From NCBI GenBank assembly GCA_035295745.1, contig DATGIL010000020.1, forward strand, positions 1 through 34,020: a stretch of DNA of 34,020 bases, written 5' to 3'. Shown one piece after another: positions 24,975 to 31,578 of this stretch (positions are counted from its first letter, which is position 1; every line of letters begins with the position of its first letter). Below the pieces are notes generated by a model. That model saw only the letters and a program-made list of their open reading frames with translations, was not told the origin of the DNA and searched no databases. The stretch comes from JAIQFL01 sp035295745 (GTDB taxonomy: Bacteria > Acidobacteriota > Terriglobia > Bryobacterales > Bryobacteraceae). The translations under genes and the position numbers were made by a program.

Positions 24975-26177
24975 TCACGCTTCATTCCGGCGTGTCGAAT
25001 TGCGCTTTTTGCGGTTCAGTTCTTCGCTGAAAGCAGACACATCCAGCGCCTCGGTGCCGGGTGCCAGCGCCCGGCTCGGCCCCGCCGTCTTGGACGCGCG
25101 ATGAACAATGGTCGACCGGATCTTCGTAAGGCCAGCCATGGATCGCCGCAGCCCTTCCATCGGACGTGCCATTTCCGGTTTGATCGTTCTCGAGGCTTTG
25201 CATTCCACCATCCGAAGCGAGCCATCGCCTTCCGGAAAAAGAAAATCTACCTCCAGACCTTGCTGATCGCGAAAGTGGTAAAGCTCCTTGCGGCGGCCCT
25301 GATTCACCTGGCTTTTTAGAATCTCGGCAGCGACGTACCCTTCGAACAGCGGACCGAGAAATGGCGACCGGTCTAGCTCCGCCTGGCTGTTGATACCCAG
25401 CAGATAGCAAGCCAGTCCTGGATCGCCGACGTATATCTTCGGCAACTTAATCAGGCGTTTGCCAAAGTTTTCGAAGTAGGGTGGAACGAGAATGACTTGT
25501 CCCGTAATCTCCAGAATGCCCAGCCACTCTCCGATGGTTGGAACGGAAACACCTAGTGGCGCGGCCAGATCGGTCTTGTTGAGAACCTGGCCGTGGCGGC
25601 TCGCCAACAGAGCGAGAAAGCGACGGAAAACGGACAGATCCCGAATATTGATGATGCTTCGGACGTCGCGCTCCAAATAGGTTTGAATATAGGAACTGAA
25701 CCACAATCCGCGAGCGGCGGGGCGCGCTAATACCTCGGGATACCCTCCTATCAATGGCGTCACACGTTCGCTTTCCGCCACGCTGAGCGGCAGCAACTGC
25801 AGAATCGCGGCTCGACCGGCCATCGATTCCGTTACGTGCCGCATCAGGGGAGCTTCCTGTGAACCGGTAAACCACCAGCGGCCCATTTGCCGCGGATTCT
25901 GGTCGATGCGGGACCGGATGTATGCAAACAATTCCGGAACATTCTGGATTTCGTCAAACAGCGCGGGCAGTTTGAGTTCTTCGATCAATGTTCGCGGATC
26001 GGAGCGCGCACGAGCCTGCATGTCTGGATCCTCCAGCAAAACGTAACTGGCCCGCGGAAGAAGGCGCCGCAGGAGACTCGTCTTTCCCGCTCGGCGAGGT
26101 CCCGTGAGCACAACCCCGGGGAAGTTGCGGCCCGCCTGTAGCAAGGTTTGCTGGATCGCTCGGGGCACGAAGCGCAT
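24975..26177 (-). CDS. AAA-family ATPase with DUF4143 C-terminal domain
   Basis: A 400-residue cytosolic protein. Walker A is GPRRAGKTS (residues 26-34), Walker B LFDEIQN (about 73-79), and the sensor-like segment WWFTGSQEA follows. The C-terminal half matches DUF4143, with LYHFRDQQGLEVDFLF and then MVECKAS. The D...ExK spacing of EVDF and ECK resembles a PD-(D/E)xK nuclease-like core. A winged-helix-like segment (LNKTDLAAPLGVSVPTIGEWLGILE) sits between them. Such ATPases are widespread, often in many copies per genome, and their function is not established. The gene fills the space between two related palindromes almost exactly: 1 bp upstream of its ATG and 4 bp after its stop. Other candidate functions are toxin-related or mobile-element maintenance; I make no firm claim. 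Confidence 0.88.
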   Translation of the reverse strand: MRFVPRAIQQTLLQAGRNFPGVVLTGPRRAGKTSLLRRLLPRASYVLLEDPDMQARARSDPRTLIEELKLPALFDEIQNVPELFAYIRSRIDQNPRQMGRWWFTGSQEAPLMRHVTESMAGRAAILQLLPLSVAESERVTPLIGGYPEVLARPAARGLWFSSYIQTYLERDVRSIINIRDLSVFRRFLALLASRHGQVLNKTDLAAPLGVSVPTIGEWLGILEITGQVILVPPYFENFGKRLIKLPKIYVGDPGLACYLLGINSQAELDRSPFLGPLFEGYVAAEILKSQVNQGRRKELYHFRDQQGLEVDFLFPEGDGSLRMVECKASRTIKPEMARPMEGLRRSMAGLTKIRSTIVHRASKTAGPSRALAPGTEALDVSAFSEELNRKKRNSTRRNEA

Positions 26178-26178
26178 G

Positions 26179-26214
26179 TGAGTATTTTAAACTAACACTT
26201 TAAACTACTCAAAA
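26179..26214. repeat. Right palindrome bounding the DUF4143 ATPase cassette
   Basis: Arms tgagtattttaaa (26179-26191) and tttaaactactca (26199-26211) pair at 12 of 13 positions around a 7-nt loop. The outer end tactcaaaa (26206-26214) is the exact inverse of the first 9 bases of the left copy (24933-24941), so the two form terminal inverted repeats. It lies 1 bp ahead of the ATPase ATG and must overlap its promoter or leader. Confidence 0.75.
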
Positions 26215-26340
26215 TTCAGAATTCTCGAATAAACGCTCGCGATACACCTACCAGCGGCCAAATGCCCGTTATATGCTGTCTCCAAACGCAAAGATGCCCA
26301 ACGATCGCGACCCTCGCCTGAACACCTCTCCCGATTTTCT

Positions 26341-26400
26341 CAATGCGCGCAGGAGCAGTACGATGTTGGCAACGGACAGCAGCAACTCAAACAAGCTAAG
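26341..26400 (+). pseudogene. Possible fragment of a TolC-like outer-membrane efflux gene
   Basis: In one frame this reads AQEQYDVGNGQQQLKQAK, resembling the coiled-coil repeat of TolC-family proteins (AxxxYxVGxGxQxDxLxAQ). Nothing on either side continues the family. The remainder of the 593-bp gap between the ATPase gene and the thiolase (26178-26770) contains open frames without recognisable content. Treat it as a weak remnant only. Confidence 0.22.
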
Positions 26401-26770
26401 GGCGCCCCGACCTTCGTTACCATGTCACCGCCGCCGATCAAGGCGTCGCCACAGCGGGGGTGCGCGCTCAATGTCCCGGATTCCCTGGTGGCTTTCCTGC
26501 CGCTCGCGGAAGTGCAAGCCGCGGCGATCCGGACGGTCACTTCGAGAAAGTCAGCCGCTGAGAGTACGCACGCCATGCCCGTTACGCGTGACATGTCGGA
26601 GGGCAAACGTCACGCCCTGCACCTCTGGATCTACCTGGTTTCAGCATAGTTACCAGTTCCTGTTCCTGTACTTGATCGCTCAGTCCTGGATGTCACCCGG
26701 AGTTGAGGTTTGTAACCTTTTCGGATCTCCCACTCCCGAGTTGTGCTGCATCCTGCTAATCTTTAGGCAT

Positions 26771-27931
26771 ATGAGATCTGTAGCCGTGATTGGAGCGGGG
26801 AAAACTCCGTTCGGAATCTTTGCTGACCGGGATCTCCGCTCGCTGGCGGTCGAAGCCGGAGAGAAATGTCTCCGCAACGGCAACGTAACTCCGGGCCAGA
26901 TCGAGTCTTTCTATCTCGGCAATTTTGCCGGCCCCGCCTTCGTGGGCCAGAACCATCTGGCGCCCTACGTTTCCACGGCGCTGGGCATCCGCGATGTGCC
27001 GGCAACGCGCGTGGAAGCCGCCTGCGCATCCAGCGGTTCGGCGTTCTTCCATGCCTGGGCCGAGGTCGCATCTGGTGTCTACGACGTGGTGATGGTGGTG
27101 GGTGTGGAGAAGATGACGTCGCGGACCACCGGCCAGGTAAATCAAATCCTGGCGGAGGCCGGCGATTGCTCCGGCGAAATGCTCGCCGGCAATACCTTCG
27201 CGTCACTCTTCGCCATGATCGCGCGACGGCACATGTATGAATTCGGCACGAAGAAAGAGCACCTCTCGTCGGTCGCGGTGAAGAACCACGCCAACGGTGC
27301 GCTGAATCCCGACGCCCAGATGCGGAAGGTAATCACGTTGGAACAGGCAATGAATGGCAAGCCCATTGCCGATCCGCTGAATCTCTACGACTGCTCGCTG
27401 ATCAGCGACGGAGCGGCGGCCGTCGTCCTGGCACCATACGATCGGGCCCGCGAGTTCACCGATAAGCCGGTGCGTATTCTCGGAATCGCCCAAGCCTCCG
27501 ACTATGTCGCGCTGGACCAGAAAGCCGACATCACCACGTTTCCCGCAGTCCGCCGCGCCTCCGAGAAGGCCTATGCGATGGCAGGTGTGACGCCACGCGA
27601 CATCCAGTTTGCGGAGTTGCACGACTGCTTCACGATCGCCGAGATTATCGCCTGCGAAGATCTCGGCTTTGCTCCGCGCGGGGAGGGCGGACCATATGCG
27701 TTCGAAGGTCACACTGCACGCACCGGCGAGCGCCCCATCAACACCAGCGGTGGTTTGAAATCGAAAGGCCACCCGGTGGGCGCGACGGGAGTGGCTCAGA
27801 TCTGCGATCTGGTTCTGCAGATCCGATGCCAGGCCGGCGAACGCCAGATTCCGCGTCATTCGCTCGGACTCGCCGAGAATCTGGGTGGCTCCGGCGCGAC
27901 GTGTGTAGTCAGCATTTTGGGAGAAGTATGA
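26771..27931 (+). CDS. Thiolase-family acyltransferase (SCP-x / archaeal-type)
   Basis: A 386-residue thiolase-fold enzyme. The nucleophile is Cys85 in VEAACASSG. ELHDCFTIAE replaces the NEAF motif of classical thiolases, as in SCP-x-type members, and GGLKSKGHPVGATG supplies the active-site His. It should cleave or form beta-ketoacyl-CoA. ATG 26771 gives the normal start MRSVAVIGAGKTPFG; the frame is open back to 26273, but that extension is unlike any thiolase. A TAATCT box ends 8 bp before the ATG. It overlaps the next gene by 4 bp (ATGA). Pairing with a DUF35 OB-fold protein is the arrangement seen for archaeal acetoacetyl-CoA thiolase complexes. The substrate is unknown. Confidence 0.88.
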   Translation: MRSVAVIGAGKTPFGIFADRDLRSLAVEAGEKCLRNGNVTPGQIESFYLGNFAGPAFVGQNHLAPYVSTALGIRDVPATRVEAACASSGSAFFHAWAEVASGVYDVVMVVGVEKMTSRTTGQVNQILAEAGDCSGEMLAGNTFASLFAMIARRHMYEFGTKKEHLSSVAVKNHANGALNPDAQMRKVITLEQAMNGKPIADPLNLYDCSLISDGAAAVVLAPYDRAREFTDKPVRILGIAQASDYVALDQKADITTFPAVRRASEKAYAMAGVTPRDIQFAELHDCFTIAEIIACEDLGFAPRGEGGPYAFEGHTARTGERPINTSGGLKSKGHPVGATGVAQICDLVLQIRCQAGERQIPRHSLGLAENLGGSGATCVVSILGEV

Positions 27932-28167
27932 GGACTGGCACCGTCTACACTGAAACTGTGATCTACTCCGCACCCGAGGCGTTTGCCAAGGACGTGCCGT
28001 ACCAGACGGCGATCGTAAGCCTCGAAGACGGCGGCTCTGCCACGGGCCGCGTGACTGCTCGTATAATGGGAGACCGCGTAGCGATCGGCGACCATGTGGT
28101 CGAAGTGGAACCGGGTGAAGCCCGCGCTCCTCAGATGGCGGGTGTCCCCTTTTTCCGGAAAGTGTAA
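27928..28167 (+). CDS. DUF35-type OB-fold protein lacking the zinc ribbon
   Basis: A 79-residue protein. GTVYTETVIYSAPEAF, then PYQTAIVSLEDGG and GDRVAIGDHVVEVE, follow the OB-fold half of DUF35 acyl-CoA-associated proteins. The usual N-terminal rubredoxin-like zinc ribbon (two CxxC pairs) is absent, and the protein has no cysteine. Start ATG 27928 overlaps the thiolase stop (ATGA), so the pair is translationally coupled and probably forms a complex in which the OB fold bridges thiolase subunits. The frame extends upstream inside the thiolase to 27826, without homology. The gene is followed 5 bp later by the aminotransferase. Confidence 0.72.
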   Translation: MRTGTVYTETVIYSAPEAFAKDVPYQTAIVSLEDGGSATGRVTARIMGDRVAIGDHVVEVEPGEARAPQMAGVPFFRKV

Positions 28168-28172
28168 TTCCC

Positions 28173-29375
28173 ATGAAACTCGCAGACCGAATGAACAACA
28201 TCGGAGTCGAATCGGCTTTCGATGTTCTGGTGCGGGCCCGTGCTCTCGAAGCCAAAGGCCGCAACATCGTTCACCTGGAAATCGGCGAACCCGATTTCCC
28301 GACTCCCGCTCACGTGATTGAAGCTGCCAAACGCGCGCTCGATGAAGGATGGACCCATTACGGTCCAACTCAGGGCCTGCCGGAGCTTCGCGAGGCGATC
28401 GCCGCACACGTCTCGCGGACACGCGCCATCAATGTGGGTCCGCAACACGTCTCCGTGGTACCGGGCGGCAAGCCCATCATTTTCTTCCCCATGATCGCGC
28501 TGCTCGAGCCGGGAGATGAAGTCATCTATCCGAACCCGGGATTTCCGATCTACGAGTCGATGATTCGGTTTCTGGGTGCGCGGCCGGTGCCGATTCCGCT
28601 CAAAGAAGAACGTGGCTTTTCATTCGACCTCGATCGCTTACGCGATAGCCTCAGTGACCGCACCAAAATGGTGATCCTGAATTCGCCCCAAAATCCCACC
28701 GGAGGCGTGATTCCCTACGACGATCTCAAGGTCATCGCCGATTTGCTGCGCGACCGCGATGTGATGATCCTAAGCGACGAGATCTACTCGCAAATCTACT
28801 ATGACAGTACGCCGCCGGCATCCATTACGGCGTTTCCGGGGATGCTGGAAAAGACCATCATTCTGGACGGCTTCTCCAAAACGTACGCCATGACCGGTTG
28901 GCGCATGGGATACGGCGTGATGCCGACCTGGCTGGTGGAAGCGGTCACCAAACTGATGGTCAACTCCAACTCCTGCACCGCCAGTTTCACGCAGCGTGCG
29001 GGAATTGCCGCGATCAACGGCCCGCAGAACTGCGTGTCGGAGATGGTCGCCGAGTTTCGCCGCCGCCGCGATGCGATCTGTCAGGGGCTCAACGAAGTTC
29101 CCGGATTCCGCTGCGCGGTGCCGGGCGGCGCTTTCTACGCATTCGCCAACATCACCGGCACCGGGATCGATTCCAAGGAACTGGCCGATTTTCTGTTGAA
29201 TGAGGCCGGCGTGTCGTGCCTCAACGGCGGCTGCTTCGGCGAGTACGGCAACGGCTACATCCGCTTCAGCTACGCCAATTCGCTGGCAAATCTGAATGAG
29301 GCTGTCAGACGGATTAAGCGAGCGGCCGAGCAGGGTTTCCGCGTGGAGAAAGTCCCCGCCAATTCCTACGCATAG
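28173..29375 (+). CDS. Pyridoxal-phosphate aminotransferase, class I/II (aspartate aminotransferase family)
   Basis: A 400-residue fold-type I PLP enzyme. LEIGEPDFPTP and THYGPTQGLPELREAIA mark the N-terminal substrate region. NSPQNPTGG is conserved, SDEIYSQIYY carries the PLP-ring Asp and Tyr, and DGFSKTYAMTGWRMGY has the Schiff-base lysine. The C-terminal YIRFSYANSLANLNEAV contains the carboxylate-binding Arg. It most resembles aspartate/alanine-type aminotransferases; the amino donor cannot be fixed from sequence. It is third in a compact thiolase-DUF35-aminotransferase operon with a 5-bp gap, suggesting a shared pathway from an acyl-CoA or keto acid. Confidence 0.9.
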   Translation: MKLADRMNNIGVESAFDVLVRARALEAKGRNIVHLEIGEPDFPTPAHVIEAAKRALDEGWTHYGPTQGLPELREAIAAHVSRTRAINVGPQHVSVVPGGKPIIFFPMIALLEPGDEVIYPNPGFPIYESMIRFLGARPVPIPLKEERGFSFDLDRLRDSLSDRTKMVILNSPQNPTGGVIPYDDLKVIADLLRDRDVMILSDEIYSQIYYDSTPPASITAFPGMLEKTIILDGFSKTYAMTGWRMGYGVMPTWLVEAVTKLMVNSNSCTASFTQRAGIAAINGPQNCVSEMVAEFRRRRDAICQGLNEVPGFRCAVPGGAFYAFANITGTGIDSKELADFLLNEAGVSCLNGGCFGEYGNGYIRFSYANSLANLNEAVRRIKRAAEQGFRVEKVPANSYA

Positions 29376-29470
29376 ATTCGTAACCGTTCACCCGAGCCAG
29401 ACGTGGCGCGGAGACGGTACGCACCACGTCTGCGGGCCGCGTCCGCCGCGTCCTCATTGCTCAAGCCGAG

Positions 29471-29595
29471 CTGTTCGGAGTGGGGGCGCAAAAACCGCTG
29501 ATCTTCGCTGCGGCTTAATCTTCCTGATTCTGATTGCGATGCAGGCGAGTTACGTTCCGGCGCGCCGGGCCACCAGAATCGATCCGGTAGAGGCC
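29471..29595 (+). pseudogene. Frameshifted C-terminal remnant of a MacB/FtsX-type ABC permease
   Basis: Frame 29471 reads LFGVGAQKPLIFAAA and then stops at TAA 29516. The next frame continues LIFLILIAMQASYVPARRATRIDPVEA from about 29515. Together these match the last transmembrane helix and the ASYxPARRATRxDPxxALR tail of acidobacterial macrolide-type permeases. The rest of the gene is missing, and the shift near 29511-29515 breaks it. It lies in the 224-bp gap between the aminotransferase and hpnI, which contains no other gene. Confidence 0.6.
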
Positions 29596-29599
29596 TGCA

Positions 29600-30796
29600 C
29601 TACGAGTGACCGGCTGCTTTAGTGCGTGCCGGCTCAAGTCTCTGGTACGTCTCCGCGCAGATGCTGCCATCGGGACGCAACCGCAGGCGCCGGTCGCGCC
29701 AGGTCACATGATTGCCGAAGATTCCACCCAGCCACACCGCGAAGCCGAACAGGTCGCGCAATGGAATCCACCAGAAATCCACCGCCACCTTGCGGTCGTT
29801 CAACACCGTCAGACCCACCATCAAACCCGCAATCACGCGCACCGCCAGTGCGAAGATTCCTGCCCACCACTGATGCGCCGCGAACGCCACTAGTGCCCAC
29901 AGCGTCGCGTGCGTCACCACGTAGCCGCAATATCCTGCCGGCCGGGACACGCGAATCGTGCGCGACCACCGCAACTGGTGCCGCCAGGTCTGCGCCCACG
30001 ACTCTCCGCCGAGATCCGTCTCTACTACCACCGGAGCGAATTCGATACGGTAGCCCAATTTCGCGATGCGGTTGCCCAACTGGTAATCATCCGCGATGTA
30101 CGTCTCGATCGCCGCGAATCCGCCGATTCGCTGCAAGGCTTCCGCCCGGAACACCATCGTCGACCCGAGCGCGAAATCGGCCACTCCGAGCAATCTCGCG
30201 ACGAGCACGCTGGGCGCGAACTCCGTGGCGATGCCGAGTGCTTCGGCGCGCGAGGCCGGCGATTCCGACGCAGCGCGATACAGGCAGGTCACCATGCCGA
30301 TCTTCGGATCGGCCAGCGGCGCGGTTACTGCACGTAAGTATCCAGGCTCCACGACGATGTCGCTATCGTTCACCAACAGCAGCGGGTAGCGCGCATGCTT
30401 TGCCAACTCCGACAGCACCCCGACCTTCGCGTTGGGCACCTTGCAATAAACGATCCGCACGCTGATCGATTTTTGTGGAAACTCCTTCTGCAATCGCTCG
30501 ATATCTTCCAGCGCCGGATCGTCCGGGTCGGTCAAGCCGAATAGAATTTCGAATTGCGGATAATCCTGCTTCACGTGCGAGAGAATCGCCTCGTAGAATT
30601 GCGGATCGCGCCCATGTGTGGGCTTCAATATCGAGAGCGGCTCAAAGTGGCGCGAGCCGTTGGGCGAGAGTCCGAGCGAGAGCACGCTGGGCTCTGGAAA
30701 GAAGTGGCGGTCTCCTTTTTTCCAGCGAATCGCGGCAAAAATAGCCAGCAGGTAATAGATCGCGGCTGCCGTGGCGGGCAGCGCCAGCCAGATCAC
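29600..30796 (-). CDS. hpnI: Hopanoid side-chain glycosyltransferase HpnI (GT21-like)
   Basis: A membrane glycosyltransferase of about 398 residues. Known HpnI enzymes add N-acetylglucosamine to bacteriohopanetetrol. GT2/GT21 motifs are intact: NDSDIVVEPGYL (D1,D2), YIADDYQLGNRI (D3) and QLRWSRTIR as the (Q/R)xxRW acceptor motif. One membrane segment lies at the N-terminus (IWLALPATAAAIYYLLAIFAAI), and two or three follow the catalytic domain. Start: GTG 30796 overlaps the stop of the upstream SMR gene as GTGA, matching the ATGA coupling in the same operon. ATG 30853 would add 19 basic residues and is an alternative. Context with hpnJ supports the assignment. HpnK, the deacetylase expected next, is not in the window. 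Confidence 0.85.
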   Translation of the reverse strand: MIWLALPATAAAIYYLLAIFAAIRWKKGDRHFFPEPSVLSLGLSPNGSRHFEPLSILKPTHGRDPQFYEAILSHVKQDYPQFEILFGLTDPDDPALEDIERLQKEFPQKSISVRIVYCKVPNAKVGVLSELAKHARYPLLLVNDSDIVVEPGYLRAVTAPLADPKIGMVTCLYRAASESPASRAEALGIATEFAPSVLVARLLGVADFALGSTMVFRAEALQRIGGFAAIETYIADDYQLGNRIAKLGYRIEFAPVVVETDLGGESWAQTWRHQLRWSRTIRVSRPAGYCGYVVTHATLWALVAFAAHQWWAGIFALAVRVIAGLMVGLTVLNDRKVAVDFWWIPLRDLFGFAVWLGGIFGNHVTWRDRRLRLRPDGSICAETYQRLEPARTKAAGHS

Positions 30797-31155
30797 AAAG
30801 AAACCAGCGCGACGCCAAAAATTACCAAAGAGGCGCCGGCCCAACGGAGCCAATTGACCTGTTCTTTCAGGACATACTTGGCGAGAACGGTTTCCAGAAC
30901 GTACGTGACAGCCGTCGCCGGAACCGCGAAGCTCAGATCTGCAATCGTCAGCAGACCCATATACGCAAAAAACGAAATCGCCATCGCGACCACTGAACCG
31001 ATTACGAAGCGATTCTGCGCCAGCACCGCCATGGCGCGTCCGATGGCGTCGGGGCGGAAGTCGCGGATTTCTCCGTGACGCCGCATGCCCATGGCCTGGA
31101 GCACTTCACCCGCGGTCGTCGCCGCGACGATCACCGCGATCCAGATCCACTTCAT
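30793..31155 (-). CDS. Small EamA/SMR-type four-helix membrane protein (second of a pair)
   Basis: A 120-residue hydrophobic protein with four predicted transmembrane helices, the size of SMR or half-EamA transporters. The C-terminal helices read ADLSFAVPATAVTYVLETVLAKYVLKEQVNWLRWAGASLVIFGVALVSL, with the Pro and the E-Q...RWAG-x-GV pattern also present in its partner. It is related to, but clearly different from, the preceding gene, as in heterodimeric SMR pairs such as ArnE/ArnF. It overlaps the upstream gene by 4 bp (ATGA) and the hpnI start by 4 bp (GTGA). A role moving a hopanoid-linked or nucleotide-linked intermediate is inferred from position only. Confidence 0.8.
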   Translation of the reverse strand: MKWIWIAVIVAATTAGEVLQAMGMRRHGEIRDFRPDAIGRAMAVLAQNRFVIGSVVAMAISFFAYMGLLTIADLSFAVPATAVTYVLETVLAKYVLKEQVNWLRWAGASLVIFGVALVSL

Positions 31156-31568
31156 TGGCCGCCCTCAGCCGCGCTCGCCTTGGCGGTTTGCGGCGCGCTG
31201 CCGCCGCTCACCAGGGCCACGCCGGCCATAATCAAAGCGATTCCGGCCCAGCGCTTGTAACTGATTTGCTCATTGAGCAGGACTCTGCCCGCGAGTGCCA
31301 CCAGCACATAGCCGATCGACGTGACAGGCAGCACATAGCTCAAATCCGCCCAGCTCAACAGCGCCATGCGCGAGAGCATCCACAGAATCAGCAGCAGGAC
31401 TCCGAGAGAAACCCACGGCTGGAACAGCGCCGTGATGTACGCCAGAGGGGTCGGCAACTCCGCCGGCATTCCGCGCTTCATGAAAAAGTTGCCGAACACG
31501 TTGCTGAGCACGACAACCGTAGCGCAGATCCAGGTTTTGATTCGGAGTCTGGCAGATTCAGGTGACAT
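31152..31568 (-). CDS. Small EamA/SMR-type four-helix membrane protein (first of a pair)
   Basis: A 138-residue membrane protein with four helices. The sequence ADLSYVLPVTSIGYVLVALAGRVLLNEQISYKRWAGIALIMAGVALVS parallels its downstream partner position for position. The short C-terminal tail is Ala/Ser-rich. The frame is open to 31850, inside hpnJ, but ATG 31568 is preferred. It lies 10 bp after the hpnJ stop and gives a normal N-terminus just before the first helix (IKTWICATVVVLSNVFG). It sits between hpnJ and hpnI in the same operon. The family includes small-multidrug exporters and the ArnE/ArnF lipid-sugar flippase. The substrate is unproven. Confidence 0.8.
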   Translation of the reverse strand: MSPESARLRIKTWICATVVVLSNVFGNFFMKRGMPAELPTPLAYITALFQPWVSLGVLLLILWMLSRMALLSWADLSYVLPVTSIGYVLVALAGRVLLNEQISYKRWAGIALIMAGVALVSGGSAPQTAKASAAEGGQ

Positions 31569-31578
31569 TCGGTCGCAG

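Noticed and set aside
24933..26214. Classical insertion sequence
   Set aside because: No DDE, HUH or serine/tyrosine recombinase is present and no obvious target duplication is seen, so it is reported as a palindrome-bounded cassette, not an IS.
26273..26770. N-terminal extension of the thiolase by 166 codons
   Set aside because: The extension is Arg/Ser-rich with no thiolase similarity, and the canonical start is at 26771.
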